From: Elusimicrobiota bacterium | GTDB taxonomy: Bacteria > Elusimicrobiota > Elusimicrobia > Elusimicrobiales > Elusimicrobiaceae | DNA length: 40,365 bases | Direction: 5' to 3' | Assembly: GCA_012523635.1 (NCBI GenBank) | Contig: JAAYTX010000105.1 | Location: 1-40,365 of the forward strand | Shown: positions 25,568-33,944 of the stretch, piece after piece | How positions within the stretch are numbered: the first letter of the stretch is position 1 | Layout: each line of letters starts with the position of its first letter | Made by a program: the position numbers and the translations under genes | The notes under the pieces: model-generated | Database searches by the model: none | Seen by the model: only the letters and a program-made list of their open reading frames with translations | What the model was told of the DNA's origin: nothing

Positions 25568-25593
25568 CCGCCAACTAAAAACTGAGGTGCCGT

Positions 25594-26439
25594 ATGCATA
25601 AACTGGACAGATATTGCCTGCCGTCCACGCTGAAGGAAGCCGTGGCGGAACTCAACGCTCCGGGACGCAAAGCCGTCCTGTTCGGAGGCGGAACGCTGGC
25701 GGTCAAAACGCTGCCCCCTTCGGCTGACACCGCCGTGGATTCGCGCCTGCTCAAGCTTAACTACGTAAAGACGGATTCCAAATACCTCACAATAGGCGCT
25801 GGCACCACCTTCACCGAACTGCTGGAAAAACCGGCGGTGAAGACCTGGGCCAGTGGCATACTGCACCAGGCCGCCTTCGCCATCTCAAGCCGCATGGTGC
25901 GCGACATGGGCACGCTTGGCGGAAACCTGGTGCGCCCCTACCCCTACAACCACTTCCCCTGCCTGCTGCTGGCCCTTGACGCGCAGGCCGTGGTGGCCTT
26001 CAAAGGAAAGACGCAGACGGTGCCGCTGGCCGAACTGTGGTCGCCCAAACTGATGCCGCTGCTGGGCACAAAGGCCATATTGACTGAAGTGAAAATCCCG
26101 GCCTCCTCGAAGAACCTCTCCGCCATATTCGAAAAATTCTCCAAAACAGAATCCATGTGGGAGTCCTACGCCATTGTCACCGTGGCTATGGAGAAAAAAG
26201 CCGGAGTGTGCCGCAGCGCGGCAATAGCGCTGGGCTCGGCAGTCCCGACCGCAATGCGTTTCCCCAAGGCGGAAGCCCTGCTGGCGGGAAAAACCATAGA
26301 CGAAACTCTGGCTGAGCAGGCGGCAGCGCAAGCCGCTGCTGCTTTACCCAAGCTTACCCAGCCGGAAAAAGCGGACTATGTACGCGGATTGGTGCAGGTG
26401 CTGGTGCGCCGCGCGATTTTGCAGGCTTTTGCCAAATAG
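25594..26439 (+). CDS. Molybdenum hydroxylase FAD-binding subunit (XdhB/CoxM type)
   Basis: This 281-residue protein has the FAD-binding fold of the xanthine dehydrogenase medium subunit: VLFGGGTLAVKTL, LTIGAGTTFTELLE and the isoalloxazine/pyrophosphate loop MVRDMGTLGGNLVRP. The C-terminal domain has AIALGSAVPTAMRFPKAEAL. It passes electrons from the 2Fe-2S subunit to an acceptor. A modest ribosome-binding site (GAGGTG) precedes the ATG. The 2Fe-2S gene follows after 11 bases. Confidence 0.9.
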   Translation: MHKLDRYCLPSTLKEAVAELNAPGRKAVLFGGGTLAVKTLPPSADTAVDSRLLKLNYVKTDSKYLTIGAGTTFTELLEKPAVKTWASGILHQAAFAISSRMVRDMGTLGGNLVRPYPYNHFPCLLLALDAQAVVAFKGKTQTVPLAELWSPKLMPLLGTKAILTEVKIPASSKNLSAIFEKFSKTESMWESYAIVTVAMEKKAGVCRSAAIALGSAVPTAMRFPKAEALLAGKTIDETLAEQAAAQAAAALPKLTQPEKADYVRGLVQVLVRRAILQAFAK

Positions 26440-26450
26440 GAGACGACACG

Positions 26451-26984
26451 ATGCCTAAAACCGTTAAGAAAAGCAACGCTATAACAGCCTCCAACGGGCT
26501 TTTTACAGTCAATTTCGAGCTAAACGGCGTGAAAACCGAACTTTTGACCAAGCCCGGCGAAACTCTGCTTGACCTTCTGCGGCGCAGCGGCCTGCGCGGC
26601 ACCAAAAAAGGCTGCGACACCGGCGACTGCGGGAGCTGCACCATCATACTGGACGGCAAGACAGCGCTGTCCTGCCTGATGCTGGCGGTTCAGGCGAACG
26701 GACGCAAGGTAACCACCATAGAGGGCCTGGGTTCCCCCGCCGAGCCGCACCCCATACAGACTGCTTTCGTGCAGGCGGGAGCCGTGCAGTGCGGCTTCTG
26801 CATTCCCGGCATGATACTGGCCACCAAGGCCCTGCTGGACAAAAACCCGTCTCCCACCGAGCCGGAAATACGCCACGCGCTGGACGGCAACCTTTGCCGC
26901 TGCACCGGCTACGTGAAGCAAGTGGAAGCGGTGCAAATCGCCGCGCAGGCGCTGAAGAAACAGCCTAAAAAAAAGGGGAAATAA
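26451..26984 (+). CDS. Molybdenum hydroxylase 2Fe-2S subunit (XdhC/CoxS type small subunit)
   Basis: This 177-residue protein has the plant-type ferredoxin cluster ligands C55, C60, C63 and C75 (KKGCDTGDCGSCTI...LSC). The second 2Fe-2S site near the molybdopterin uses C114, C117, C149 and C151 (QCGFCIPGM...NLCRCTGY). Length is near the family norm of about 160. An unusual Lys-rich tail (KKQPKKKGK) ends the protein. AGGAGA lies seven bases upstream of the start. It transfers electrons from the Mo site to FAD. Confidence 0.94.
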   Translation: MPKTVKKSNAITASNGLFTVNFELNGVKTELLTKPGETLLDLLRRSGLRGTKKGCDTGDCGSCTIILDGKTALSCLMLAVQANGRKVTTIEGLGSPAEPHPIQTAFVQAGAVQCGFCIPGMILATKALLDKNPSPTEPEIRHALDGNLCRCTGYVKQVEAVQIAAQALKKQPKKKGK

Positions 26985-26985
26985 A

Positions 26986-29316
26986 ATGTCCGCCAACGAG
27001 AAAACCAGGAATTTCAAGGTAGTGAACCAGCGCGTGCTGAAGCTGGACGCCATGGGCATGGCTTGCGGCACTGCCGAATATACCGCCGACTTCACCCTGC
27101 CCGGCATGCTTATCGGCAAGCTGCTTTACTGTCCGCACGCCCACGCCCGGATAAAGAAAATAGACGCCACCGAGGCCCGCAAGGTGCCCGGCGTGAAGGC
27201 CGTGCTTACCCACAAGGACCTGCCGCGCGTACGCCACACCACGGCGGGACAGGGCTACCCGGAACCCTCGCCTTACGACACCCTGCTGCTGGACGACAAG
27301 ATGCGCTTCGCTGGCGACAGAGTGGCCGCCGTGGCGGCCGAAACCGCCGAAGCCGCCGAAGAGGCCCTGCGCAAGATAAAGGTGGAATACGAGGTATTGG
27401 AGCCGGTGCTGAGCATAGAGGACGCCATAAAGCCCGGCGCGCCTGTCATCCACGACGAAGACGACTCCACCAACATCCCAGACGCCAAGCACAACATAGC
27501 CGCTTCCTTTGATTTCGAAGCCAAGGAAACGGAATGGTTCTCCGAAGCCGACGTGGTGATAGAAAAAACATACCGCACGCAGTACGCCCAGCACTGCGCG
27601 CTGGAGCCGCACACGACCATCACCTATTACGACGCCAACGGCAGGCTGGTAATACGCACCTCCACGCAGGTGCCTTTCCATTCGCGGCGCATAGTCTCCA
27701 AAATCCTGCAGATACCGGTGAAAAACATACGCGTGATAAAGCCCCGCGTGGGCGGCGGCTTCGGCTCCAAGCAGGAAGTGCTGCTGGACGGCATCTGCGG
27801 AGCGCTCACCATAGCCACCAAGCGCCCGGTGAAGATAGAGTACACCCGCCGGGAAGTGTTCATCTCATCGCGCACGCGCCACCCCGCGCTCGTTAAGCTC
27901 AAGACTGGCGTGAAGAAAGACGGCACCATCACCGACGCGCAGTTTGAAATCTATATAAACACCGGGGCCTACGGCGCACACGGCCTTACCGTGATGATGT
28001 GCTCCGGTTCGCATACCATACCGATGTACCAGGCCAAAAACAACAGCTTCAAGGGCCGCGCCGTATACACCAACATGCCGGTGGCCGGGGCGTACCGCGG
28101 TTTCGGCGCCACCCAGGGCTTCTTCGCCTGGGAAAGCCAGATGGATCTGATGGCTGACGCCATAGGCATGGACCGCCTGGAATTCCGCAAGAAGAACTAC
28201 ATCCGCCAGGGAGAAGGCTCGCCTGTGTTCAAGGCCATGGGCGAAGGCGGCGAAGGCATCGAACAGGTGATGACCTCCTGCGACATGGACTCCTGCATAG
28301 AGTAAGCTGTCAAGGCTTTCGACTGGGAGGGCCGCAAGGCCCGCATGCAGAACCAAAGCGGCAAAATCCGCCGGGGCATAGGCTGCGTGGGACTGATGCA
28401 GGGCTCTGGCATACCGCATGTGGACATGGCCGCCGCCACAATCAAGCTCAACGACGACGGCTCCTTCAACCTCACCGCCGGCGCCACCGACCTGGGCACC
28501 GGCTCCGACACCGTGCTGGCGCAGATAGCCGCCGAGGTGCTGGGCGTTAAAGCCGACGACTTCAATGTCTATTCCTCCGACACCGACCTTACCCCGTTCG
28601 ACGTCGGGGCCTACGCATCCTCCACGACTTTCATCTCCGGCAACGCGGCCCGCAAGGCCGCCGAAAAGGTGCGCGACATGATAAAAGAGGTGGCCGCGCA
28701 GATTCTGGGCGAGAAAACAGAGGACCTGCGCCTGGAAGGCGGCAAGGTTGTCGCGGCATCAGGAGCTTCGTGCGCGCTGTCGCAGGTGGCCCAGCATTCG
28801 CTGTACTTCAAGGACCAGCACCAGATAACGGCCTCCGCCTCCAACATAGGCCTGACCTCGCCGCCGCCTTTCGCGGCCCACCTTACCGAAGTTGAGGTGG
28901 ACACCGAAACCGGCAAGGTGCGCGTGCTGGACTACGTGACCACAATAGACTGCGGTACCGCCATAAACCCGACACTGGCCGAAGGCCAGAACGACGGCGC
29001 GGTAATGAACGGCCTGTCCTACGCCATGTTCGAGGAAATAGAATTCAACGCGCTGGGTCAGGTGAAAAACCCGTCCTTCCGCAGCTACCGCATCTACTCG
29101 ATGCACGACGCCCCGCGCATACAGTCCATACTGGTGCCCACCTACGACCCGGAAGGCCCGTTCGGAGCGAAATCCGTGTCCGAAATCGGCATAAACGGGG
29201 CGCAGGCCGCCATAGCCAACGCCATAGCCGACGCCACCGGCGCGCGCCTGTACGACGCGCCGTTCACGCCGGAAAAGGTGCTGGCCGCCATCAAGAAAAC
29301 CGGGCGGAAGTTTTAA
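26986..29316 (+). pseudogene. Molybdopterin-binding subunit of a xanthine-dehydrogenase-family enzyme, interrupted by an in-frame TAA
   Basis: Two ORFs (26986-28305 and 28345-29316) lie in the same frame and together make one 777-codon large subunit broken only by TAA at 28303-28305 (codon 440). The first part has VGGGFGSKQEVLLDGICGAL and GAYRGFGATQGFF (368-374). The second has LTAGATDLGTGSDTVLAQIA and the catalytic-glutamate segment FGAKSVSEIGINGAQ (E733). GAYRGFG rather than AYRCSFR argues against CO dehydrogenase and for a purine or N-heterocycle hydroxylase. The truncated product would lack the catalytic Glu. Reinitiation at the ATG at 28345 (AAGG five bases upstream) could give a split enzyme. 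A sequencing error is also possible. Confidence 0.85.
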
Positions 29317-29333
29317 CCTGACGCGGAGCGCCA

Positions 29334-30104
29334 ATGCCGAAGAAACTCAGCATACTGCTTACTAACGACGACGGCGCCCACGCGCCCGGCCTGAAAACCC
29401 TGCGGGACGCTCTGGCCCCGGTGGCTGAAACCTTCGTCTGCGCCCCGCAGACCGAGCAAAGCGGGGCGGGGCATTCGCTGACGCTGTTCACCCCGCTCAG
29501 GGCGAAAAAACTGATGGAAAACGGCAGGCACATAGGCTATGCCATAGACGGCCGCCCGGCCGACTGCGTGAAGCTGGCCCTGGGCAAGCTGCTAAAGCGC
29601 AAGCCGGACCTTGTCATCTCCGGCATAAACCCCGGCGGCAACATGGCCACCAACGTGTTTTACTCAGGCACGGTGTCCGCCGCGATGGAAGCCTATATGC
29701 TGGGAATCCCGTCGCTTGCAGTCTCCATAGACACCCTGAAGAACGCCGATTTCGAGTTCGCGGCGGGCTTCGCGCTGAAAATGGTGAAGCGTCTGGCGAA
29801 AGCCGGACTGCCCTATTGCATGCTGAACGTGAACATCCCCCCCATACCCCGCAATAAAATAAAGGGCGTGAAAGTTACCTCGCAGGGGTGTTCCCGCTTC
29901 GTGGACGACTACGTTCCCCGCAAGGACCCGTACGGACGGCAGTACTTCTGGCTGGGCGGCGAGATGGTGAATTTCGACAAACAGCCCGGCACCGACTATT
30001 CCGTGCTCAAGGCTGGCTACATCTCCGTGACGCCTCTTCGGCTGGACCTTACCAGCCGCAACGACTTTCCCATCGCGGAAGCCGCGTCCAAGGACCTGCT
30101 ATAA
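29334..30104 (+). CDS. surE: 5'/3'-nucleotidase SurE
   Basis: This 256-residue protein has the SurE signatures ILLTNDDGAHAPGL (metal-binding DD), VCAPQTEQSGAGHSLT, AIDGRPADCVKLAL and VISGINPGGNMATNVFYSGT VSAAMEA. SurE dephosphorylates nucleoside 5'- and 3'-monophosphates in the cytoplasm in a divalent-metal-dependent way. It starts 17 bases after the hydroxylase large subunit with a GGAG site and probably shares its transcript. If the hydroxylase acts on purines, SurE could supply nucleosides to the same route; this is inference. Confidence 0.95.
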   Translation: MPKKLSILLTNDDGAHAPGLKTLRDALAPVAETFVCAPQTEQSGAGHSLTLFTPLRAKKLMENGRHIGYAIDGRPADCVKLALGKLLKRKPDLVISGINPGGNMATNVFYSGTVSAAMEAYMLGIPSLAVSIDTLKNADFEFAAGFALKMVKRLAKAGLPYCMLNVNIPPIPRNKIKGVKVTSQGCSRFVDDYVPRKDPYGRQYFWLGGEMVNFDKQPGTDYSVLKAGYISVTPLRLDLTSRNDFPIAEAASKDLL

Positions 30105-30105
30105 A

Positions 30106-30597
30106 ATGGCCTTCTATTCCGTAATTTCAGGCGCTGCGGCATTCCTGCTGCTGTTGTTGGCGGTAAAAAGCCTCGGCTCGGTGGGGATGGTGCTGTTTCA
30201 GCTGCTAATGGCCGGCGGCATCACCGCCACAATCATGGCCCCGGCGGCAGGCGAAGGTGTTGTGCCGGGAAACATCAACAAAAACGTCTTCATCTGGCTG
30301 GGCGTGGCGTCATCGGTGGCGCAAATGGTGCTTACGACGCTGATGCCGGACATATTCTGGCTGAACACCGCCGCCTATCTGATGATAGCCGCCCATTACC
30401 GCGACGTGAAGCGGCAAGCGGACAAACAACCGGAAGCGGCGAAACAGCCAAAGCCCAATCCCGCTTTCAACTTGCCCAATAAATTGTATTTCTTGCCCTT
30501 CTGCGTGGCGCTGCCGCTTGGAGCTCTCGACTACAGATTCTTCCTGCCAGTCTGCGCCGTGTGGACCTTCGCCCTCTGGTGCTTCAAGCACATCTGA
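30106..30597 (+). CDS. Small polytopic membrane protein of unknown function
   Basis: The gene starts one base after the surE stop and gives 163 residues with about five hydrophobic segments: VISGAAAFLLLLLAVKSL, VLFQLLMAGGITATIMA, VFIWLGVASSVAQMVLTTLM, YFLPFCVALPLGAL and FFLPVCAVWTFALWCF. A charged, Pro/Lys-rich cytoplasmic loop (RQADKQPEAAKQPKPNP) splits it near residue 110. I recognise no family. Coupling to surE suggests co-transcription, not necessarily shared function. Confidence 0.7.
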   Translation: MAFYSVISGAAAFLLLLLAVKSLGSVGMVLFQLLMAGGITATIMAPAAGEGVVPGNINKNVFIWLGVASSVAQMVLTTLMPDIFWLNTAAYLMIAAHYRDVKRQADKQPEAAKQPKPNPAFNLPNKLYFLPFCVALPLGALDYRFFLPVCAVWTFALWCFKHI

Positions 30598-30608
30598 TCA
30601 AGCCAAAC

Positions 30609-30627
30609 CACGCATCACGCGTGTTTT
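30609..30627. terminator. Short terminator-like hairpin between convergent genes
   Basis: CACGC (30609-30613) pairs with GCGTG (30619-30623) around ATCAC and is followed by TTTT. The stem is only five pairs, so this is a weak candidate. It sits between the membrane protein stop and the hypE stop, the place where a terminator is expected. Confidence 0.4.
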
Positions 30628-31642
30628 AACATATTCTTGGAAGTTGTTCGCCTTCGGCCAGGATGAGCTTTCTGGCACCGCCGACACCAGTTTTTAACAG
30701 CACGGCCCCGCCCCGCGCTCTGCCCGGCACATGGCCCACAATCGCCGCGCCTCTGCCTTCAGGACGGCTGTGCATGGCCTTCAGCACTGACTGGGCGTCC
30801 TTCTTGGGGACGAAGCAAACCAACCTGCCTTCGTTGGCTGAATACAGCGGGTCCAGCCCCAACAGCGCCGAAGCGGCGCGCACCTGCTCCGACACTGGCA
30901 CCGCTTCAGCCTCCAGTTCAATACCCACGCCGGCACTGCCCGCGATTTCCACCAAAGCCCCGGCCAGTCCGCCGCGCGTAAGGTCGCGCATGGCATGGAC
31001 GTTGCGCGATGCCTTTAAAACCGCCGCAGTAAGGGCGTTAAGCGGCGCGGCATCGCTTTTTATGGCGCTTTTAAGGCCAAGACCGTGCCTTGCGTTAAGC
31101 ACGGCAACGCCGTGCGCGCCCACGGGTCCGCTTACCAGCACCGCGTCTCCGGGCTGCACCTTGGCCGCGCCAATCACGGCAGAACCTGAAATTTCCCCCA
31201 CTCCTGCGGTGGCGATAAAAATTCCGTCGGCCTTGCCCTTTTCCACCACTTTTGTGTCCCCGGTCACTATTTCCACGCCCGCCTCTTGCGCAGCCCTGCG
31301 CATCGAGGCGCAAATCCGTTTCAGGTCGGCTATCGGCAGCCCCTCTTCAAGCACGAAAGCCGCCGAAATCCACTTTGGCTTCGCTCCTTTGACAGACAAA
31401 TCATTCACCGTTCCGCAGACGGCTATGCGCCCGATGTCGCCGCCGGGAAAAAACAGCGGCTGAACCACATAGGCGTCGGTGGTGAAGGCCAGGCGGCGTG
31501 AAGAAGCCGACAGAACGGCGGCGTCGTCAAGCCGCGCCAGTTCGCTTCCGCCGAAATAGCGCAAAAACACTTTGTCCACCAGCTCGCGGCTAAGCCGCCC
31601 GCCGCTTCCGTGCGCCAGCCTTATCTTTTCAGTTTCCGCCAT
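30626..31642 (-). CDS. hypE: Hydrogenase maturation protein HypE
   Basis: This 338-residue protein of the PurM/AIRS ATP-binding fold opens with IRLAHGSGGRLSRELVDKVF and has RLDDAAVL, VCGTVNDLSVKGAKP and EIVTGDTKVVEKGKADG. It ends in PRIC, the conserved C-terminal cysteine that HypF carbamoylates and HypE dehydrates to a thiocyanate. The cyanide is then given to the iron of NiFe hydrogenase. Its start overlaps the hypD stop by 14 bases. No hypF is present in the window. Confidence 0.96.
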   Translation of the reverse strand: MAETEKIRLAHGSGGRLSRELVDKVFLRYFGGSELARLDDAAVLSASSRRLAFTTDAYVVQPLFFPGGDIGRIAVCGTVNDLSVKGAKPKWISAAFVLEEGLPIADLKRICASMRRAAQEAGVEIVTGDTKVVEKGKADGIFIATAGVGEISGSAVIGAAKVQPGDAVLVSGPVGAHGVAVLNARHGLGLKSAIKSDAAPLNALTAAVLKASRNVHAMRDLTRGGLAGALVEIAGSAGVGIELEAEAVPVSEQVRAASALLGLDPLYSANEGRLVCFVPKKDAQSVLKAMHSRPEGRGAAIVGHVPGRARGGAVLLKTGVGGARKLILAEGEQLPRIC

Positions 31643-32747
31643 AACGATACCAGGCCGCGCAGGCCCCCTCCGAAGACACCATGCACGGCCCCACCGGGTC
31701 GGCTGGAGTGCATTTTTTGCCGAACAGCCTGCAGTCGGCCGGGGCGGCGCGGCCCGTCAGCACGGCCCCGCACAAACAACCCTTAGGCTCGGCATTAGGA
31801 AAATCAGGCGGCTGAAAAAATTTCTCTGCGTCGAAAGATGCGAAATCCTTTCTGAAAACCAGCCCGGAACCGGGAATCACGCCCAAAGAACGCCACAAGC
31901 CATCCGCCGGGCGGAACACCTCGTCAATGGCTTTCATCGCCATGGGGTTTCCTTCCGTTTTGACGGCCCTTTCATACTCGTTCTCCACAACACTGCGCCC
32001 CTCGGCCAGTTGACGCAACAGCATGTGTATTGCGCGCAAAATGTCCAGCGGCTCAAAACCTGCCACCACGCAGGGAACCTTGTGCCTCCCCGCCGCAAAA
32101 GCATAGGGCCTTAAACCTATCACTGCGCTTACATGCCCCGGCAACAGCAACCCGTCCACGGCCGCGCCGCCTCCGGACAAAACAGTTTCCAGCGCCGGAG
32201 GCACCAGCTTCATCAGCGGATAAACATAAAAATTTTTAAGCCCCAGCCGCGCCGCTTCCAGCACCGAGGCGGCTATGGCCGGGGCGGTGGTTTCAAACCC
32301 CACGCCTGCGAAAACCACTTTACTGCCGTGGTTTTCTCTAGCCAGTTCCACAGCGTCCAAAGGCGAATACACCACGCGGATGTCCGCCCCGTTTTCGCGG
32401 CAGCTCTCGAGACTGCCGCGCGAGCCGCGCACCCGCACCATATCGCCGAAGGTGGCCAGAATGACTCCCTTGCGCGAAGCCGTATGGTGCAACCTGTCTA
32501 TGTCGCGCGGGGCTGTGACGCATACCGGGCATCCCGGCCCGGACAGCAGTTTTACGCCGCGCGGAAGCAAACTGCGTATGCCCCCCATGGCTATTGCCAC
32601 TGTGTGTGTGCCGCATACTTCCATGAATGAAACCGGTTTTTTAAGCGTTTTGACGCATTCGTCAAGCGCGGCGGCAATGCGCGCGGCTGTGGGCGCGTCC
32701 TGCAATGAAAAACCCGCGCCGGCAGACCGCCTATTTGCCCTGTTCAT
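31629..32747 (-). CDS. hypD: Hydrogenase maturation protein HypD
   Basis: I choose the ATG at 32747 (372 residues, family-like) over the track start at 32819, which lies deep inside hypC and adds an unrelated Pro/Ser/Lys-rich leader. Motifs are clear: SFMEVCGTHTVAIAMGGI, LLSGPGCPVCVTAP and a C-terminal cysteine-rich part (GCLCGAVLTG, DCRLFGKKC, GPCMVSSEGAC) including 4Fe-4S ligands. HypD with HypC assembles the Fe(CN)2CO unit of NiFe hydrogenases. It overlaps hypC by 17 bases and hypE by 14. Confidence 0.95.
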   Translation of the reverse strand: MNRANRRSAGAGFSLQDAPTAARIAAALDECVKTLKKPVSFMEVCGTHTVAIAMGGIRSLLPRGVKLLSGPGCPVCVTAPRDIDRLHHTASRKGVILATFGDMVRVRGSRGSLESCRENGADIRVVYSPLDAVELARENHGSKVVFAGVGFETTAPAIAASVLEAARLGLKNFYVYPLMKLVPPALETVLSGGGAAVDGLLLPGHVSAVIGLRPYAFAAGRHKVPCVVAGFEPLDILRAIHMLLRQLAEGRSVVENEYERAVKTEGNPMAMKAIDEVFRPADGLWRSLGVIPGSGLVFRKDFASFDAEKFFQPPDFPNAEPKGCLCGAVLTGRAAPADCRLFGKKCTPADPVGPCMVSSEGACAAWYRYGGN

Positions 32748-32952
32748 AAATGTCGCGGAACGCTTCGAGGGTTTTGAGGGCGTCCTGGGGGTCAAGTTCC
32801 TGTATGGCAAACCCGGCATGCACCAGCACGTAAGAGCCGGGCTTCACTTTTGGCGTAAAACGTATGGAGGCTGCACGGACTACCCCGCCGAAATCAACTT
32901 CGGCTGTTTCTCCGCTGAGTTTCACTACTTTTCCCGGCACAGCAAGACACAT
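32731..32952 (-). CDS. hypC: Hydrogenase maturation chaperone HypC
   Basis: The true start is the ATG at 32952, giving 73 residues beginning MCLAVPGKVVKL; after methionine removal the conserved Cys2 becomes the N-terminal iron-binding residue. The ORF track start at 33117 is too long. The body (AEVDFGGVVRAASIRF, GSYVLVHAGFAIQELD) is standard HypC/HupF. GGAGG lies four bases before the ATG. It heads the hypCDE operon and has a strong promoter. Confidence 0.95.
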   Translation of the reverse strand: MCLAVPGKVVKLSGETAEVDFGGVVRAASIRFTPKVKPGSYVLVHAGFAIQELDPQDALKTLEAFRDIYEQGK

Positions 32953-32977
32953 GTGGCCTCCGCGCTTAGTATTGTAG

Positions 32978-33006
32978 ATTTTATCGCTTGCGGAATCCCT
33001 TGTAAA
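32978..33006 (-). promoter_or_regulatory. Sigma70-type promoter of hypCDE
   Basis: On the minus strand TTTACA (33006-33001) and TAAAAT (32983-32978) are separated by exactly 17 bases; each is five of six to consensus. Transcription would begin near 32971 and give a leader of about 20 bases with the GGAGG site. Confidence 0.72.
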
Positions 33007-33035
33007 TGCCGTCGGCACTGCCCGGAGCAAATAGG

Positions 33036-33041
33036 TATAAT
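33036..33041 (+). promoter_or_regulatory. Consensus -10 exactly 12 bases before the SUMF1-like gene
   Basis: A perfect TATAAT ends 12 bases before the ATG at 33054 with no ribosome-binding site in between. This is the same spacing as at the acyltransferase gene (19840). It supports the start at 33054, since the alternative start at 33006 lies upstream of this element and inside the divergent hyp promoter. Confidence 0.55.
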
Positions 33042-33053
33042 TCACCAGATAGC

Positions 33054-33878
33054 ATGAACGCACGCGCCAAATACCCGGCAATAATTCTTGCGACGTTAGT
33101 CGCCTTATCTGCGGCATGGCTTTTCAGCCGCAAGCAAAACCGCGCCGCCATGCCGCAACAGCCCGGTCCCGTCGAAGAAAATGCGAAAAAGCTGGACATG
33201 GCCCTCATACCGGCAGGCGAATTTCAGATGGGCTCGGTCGAGGGATTGGCCACGTCGACCGAAACCCCGAAACATGCTGTTTATCTGGACGCTTTTTACA
33301 TGGCCCGCAACGAAGTTACAGTCGCGCAATACAGGGAATTCGCCAAAGCTACGGGCAGAAAAATGCACGCCCAGCCCGCTGCCAGCGCCGACAACCACCC
33401 CGTGGTGTATGTGGACTGGCACGACGCCACCGCCTATTGCAACTGGCTGGGCGCGCGCCTGCCGACGGAAGCGGAATGGGAAAAAGCCGCAAGGGCAGGG
33501 ACAGAAAGCAAATGGCACTTCGGAGACGACGCGTCAGTGTTGCCTGATTATGCCTGGGTAGCCGCGAACTCAGGAGGAGTAACCCACCCTGTAGGCCTTA
33601 AAAAGCCCAACCAGTACGGGCTTTATGACATGTACGGCAATGTATGGAACTGGTGCTCCGACTGGTATCTGATGACCTACTACAAAATCAGCCCTAAAAA
33701 TAACCCGCCCGGAGCTGAAAGCGGGATTTTCCATTCTATACGCGGCGGTTCCTGGCTGGACCACAGCGACGTCGCACGTTCGGCTTACCGGTACTGGTAC
33801 AAGCCGGACAGCCTGGCGCGCGGAACCGGAATACGATGCGCGATGAGCCGTTCCGGCGCACCCGGCCATTCCAATTGA
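33054..33878 (+). CDS. Membrane-anchored SUMF1/FGE-fold protein lacking the catalytic cysteines
   Basis: This gene gives 274 residues from the ATG at 33054. An N-terminal membrane segment (YPAIILATLVALSAAWLF) anchors a SUMF1-type domain: MALIPAGEFQMGS, FYMARNEVTVAQYREFAKAT, ARLPTEAEWEKAARAG, GLYDMYGNVWNWCSDWY, IRGGSWLD and GTGIRCAM. In true formylglycine-generating enzymes the segment before the last motif holds two reactive cysteines (CYRYRC-like). Here it reads SAYRYWYKPDS with neither, so sulfatase activation is unlikely. It is more likely one of the many structural or otherwise repurposed members. No sulfatase gene is nearby. Confidence 0.85.
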   Translation: MNARAKYPAIILATLVALSAAWLFSRKQNRAAMPQQPGPVEENAKKLDMALIPAGEFQMGSVEGLATSTETPKHAVYLDAFYMARNEVTVAQYREFAKATGRKMHAQPAASADNHPVVYVDWHDATAYCNWLGARLPTEAEWEKAARAGTESKWHFGDDASVLPDYAWVAANSGGVTHPVGLKKPNQYGLYDMYGNVWNWCSDWYLMTYYKISPKNNPPGAESGIFHSIRGGSWLDHSDVARSAYRYWYKPDSLARGTGIRCAMSRSGAPGHSN

Positions 33879-33903
33879 CACCCGTCAGGCTTTACAATAC
33901 AAT
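33875..33903 (+). promoter_or_regulatory. Strong sigma70-type promoter of the TPR protein gene
   Basis: A perfect TTGACA (33875-33880) is followed after 17 bases by TACAAT (33898-33903). It overlaps the stop codon of the SUMF1-like gene. The TPR gene start is about 42 bases further, with a CGGAGAGAG ribosome-binding site. Confidence 0.8.
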
Positions 33904-33944
33904 TTACTAGGTATTCAGCCAGCACACTCCGGCGGAGAGAGAAC

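Noticed and set aside
27531-28268. CO dehydrogenase assignment for the Mo hydroxylase
   Set aside because: The active-site loop reads GAYRGFG, not the AYRCSFR of form I CO dehydrogenase.
28303-28305. TAA as a recoded sense codon
   Set aside because: All other genes use TAA as a normal stop (for example the gene ending at 5638), so general reassignment is excluded. A nonsense mutation, error or split gene is simpler.
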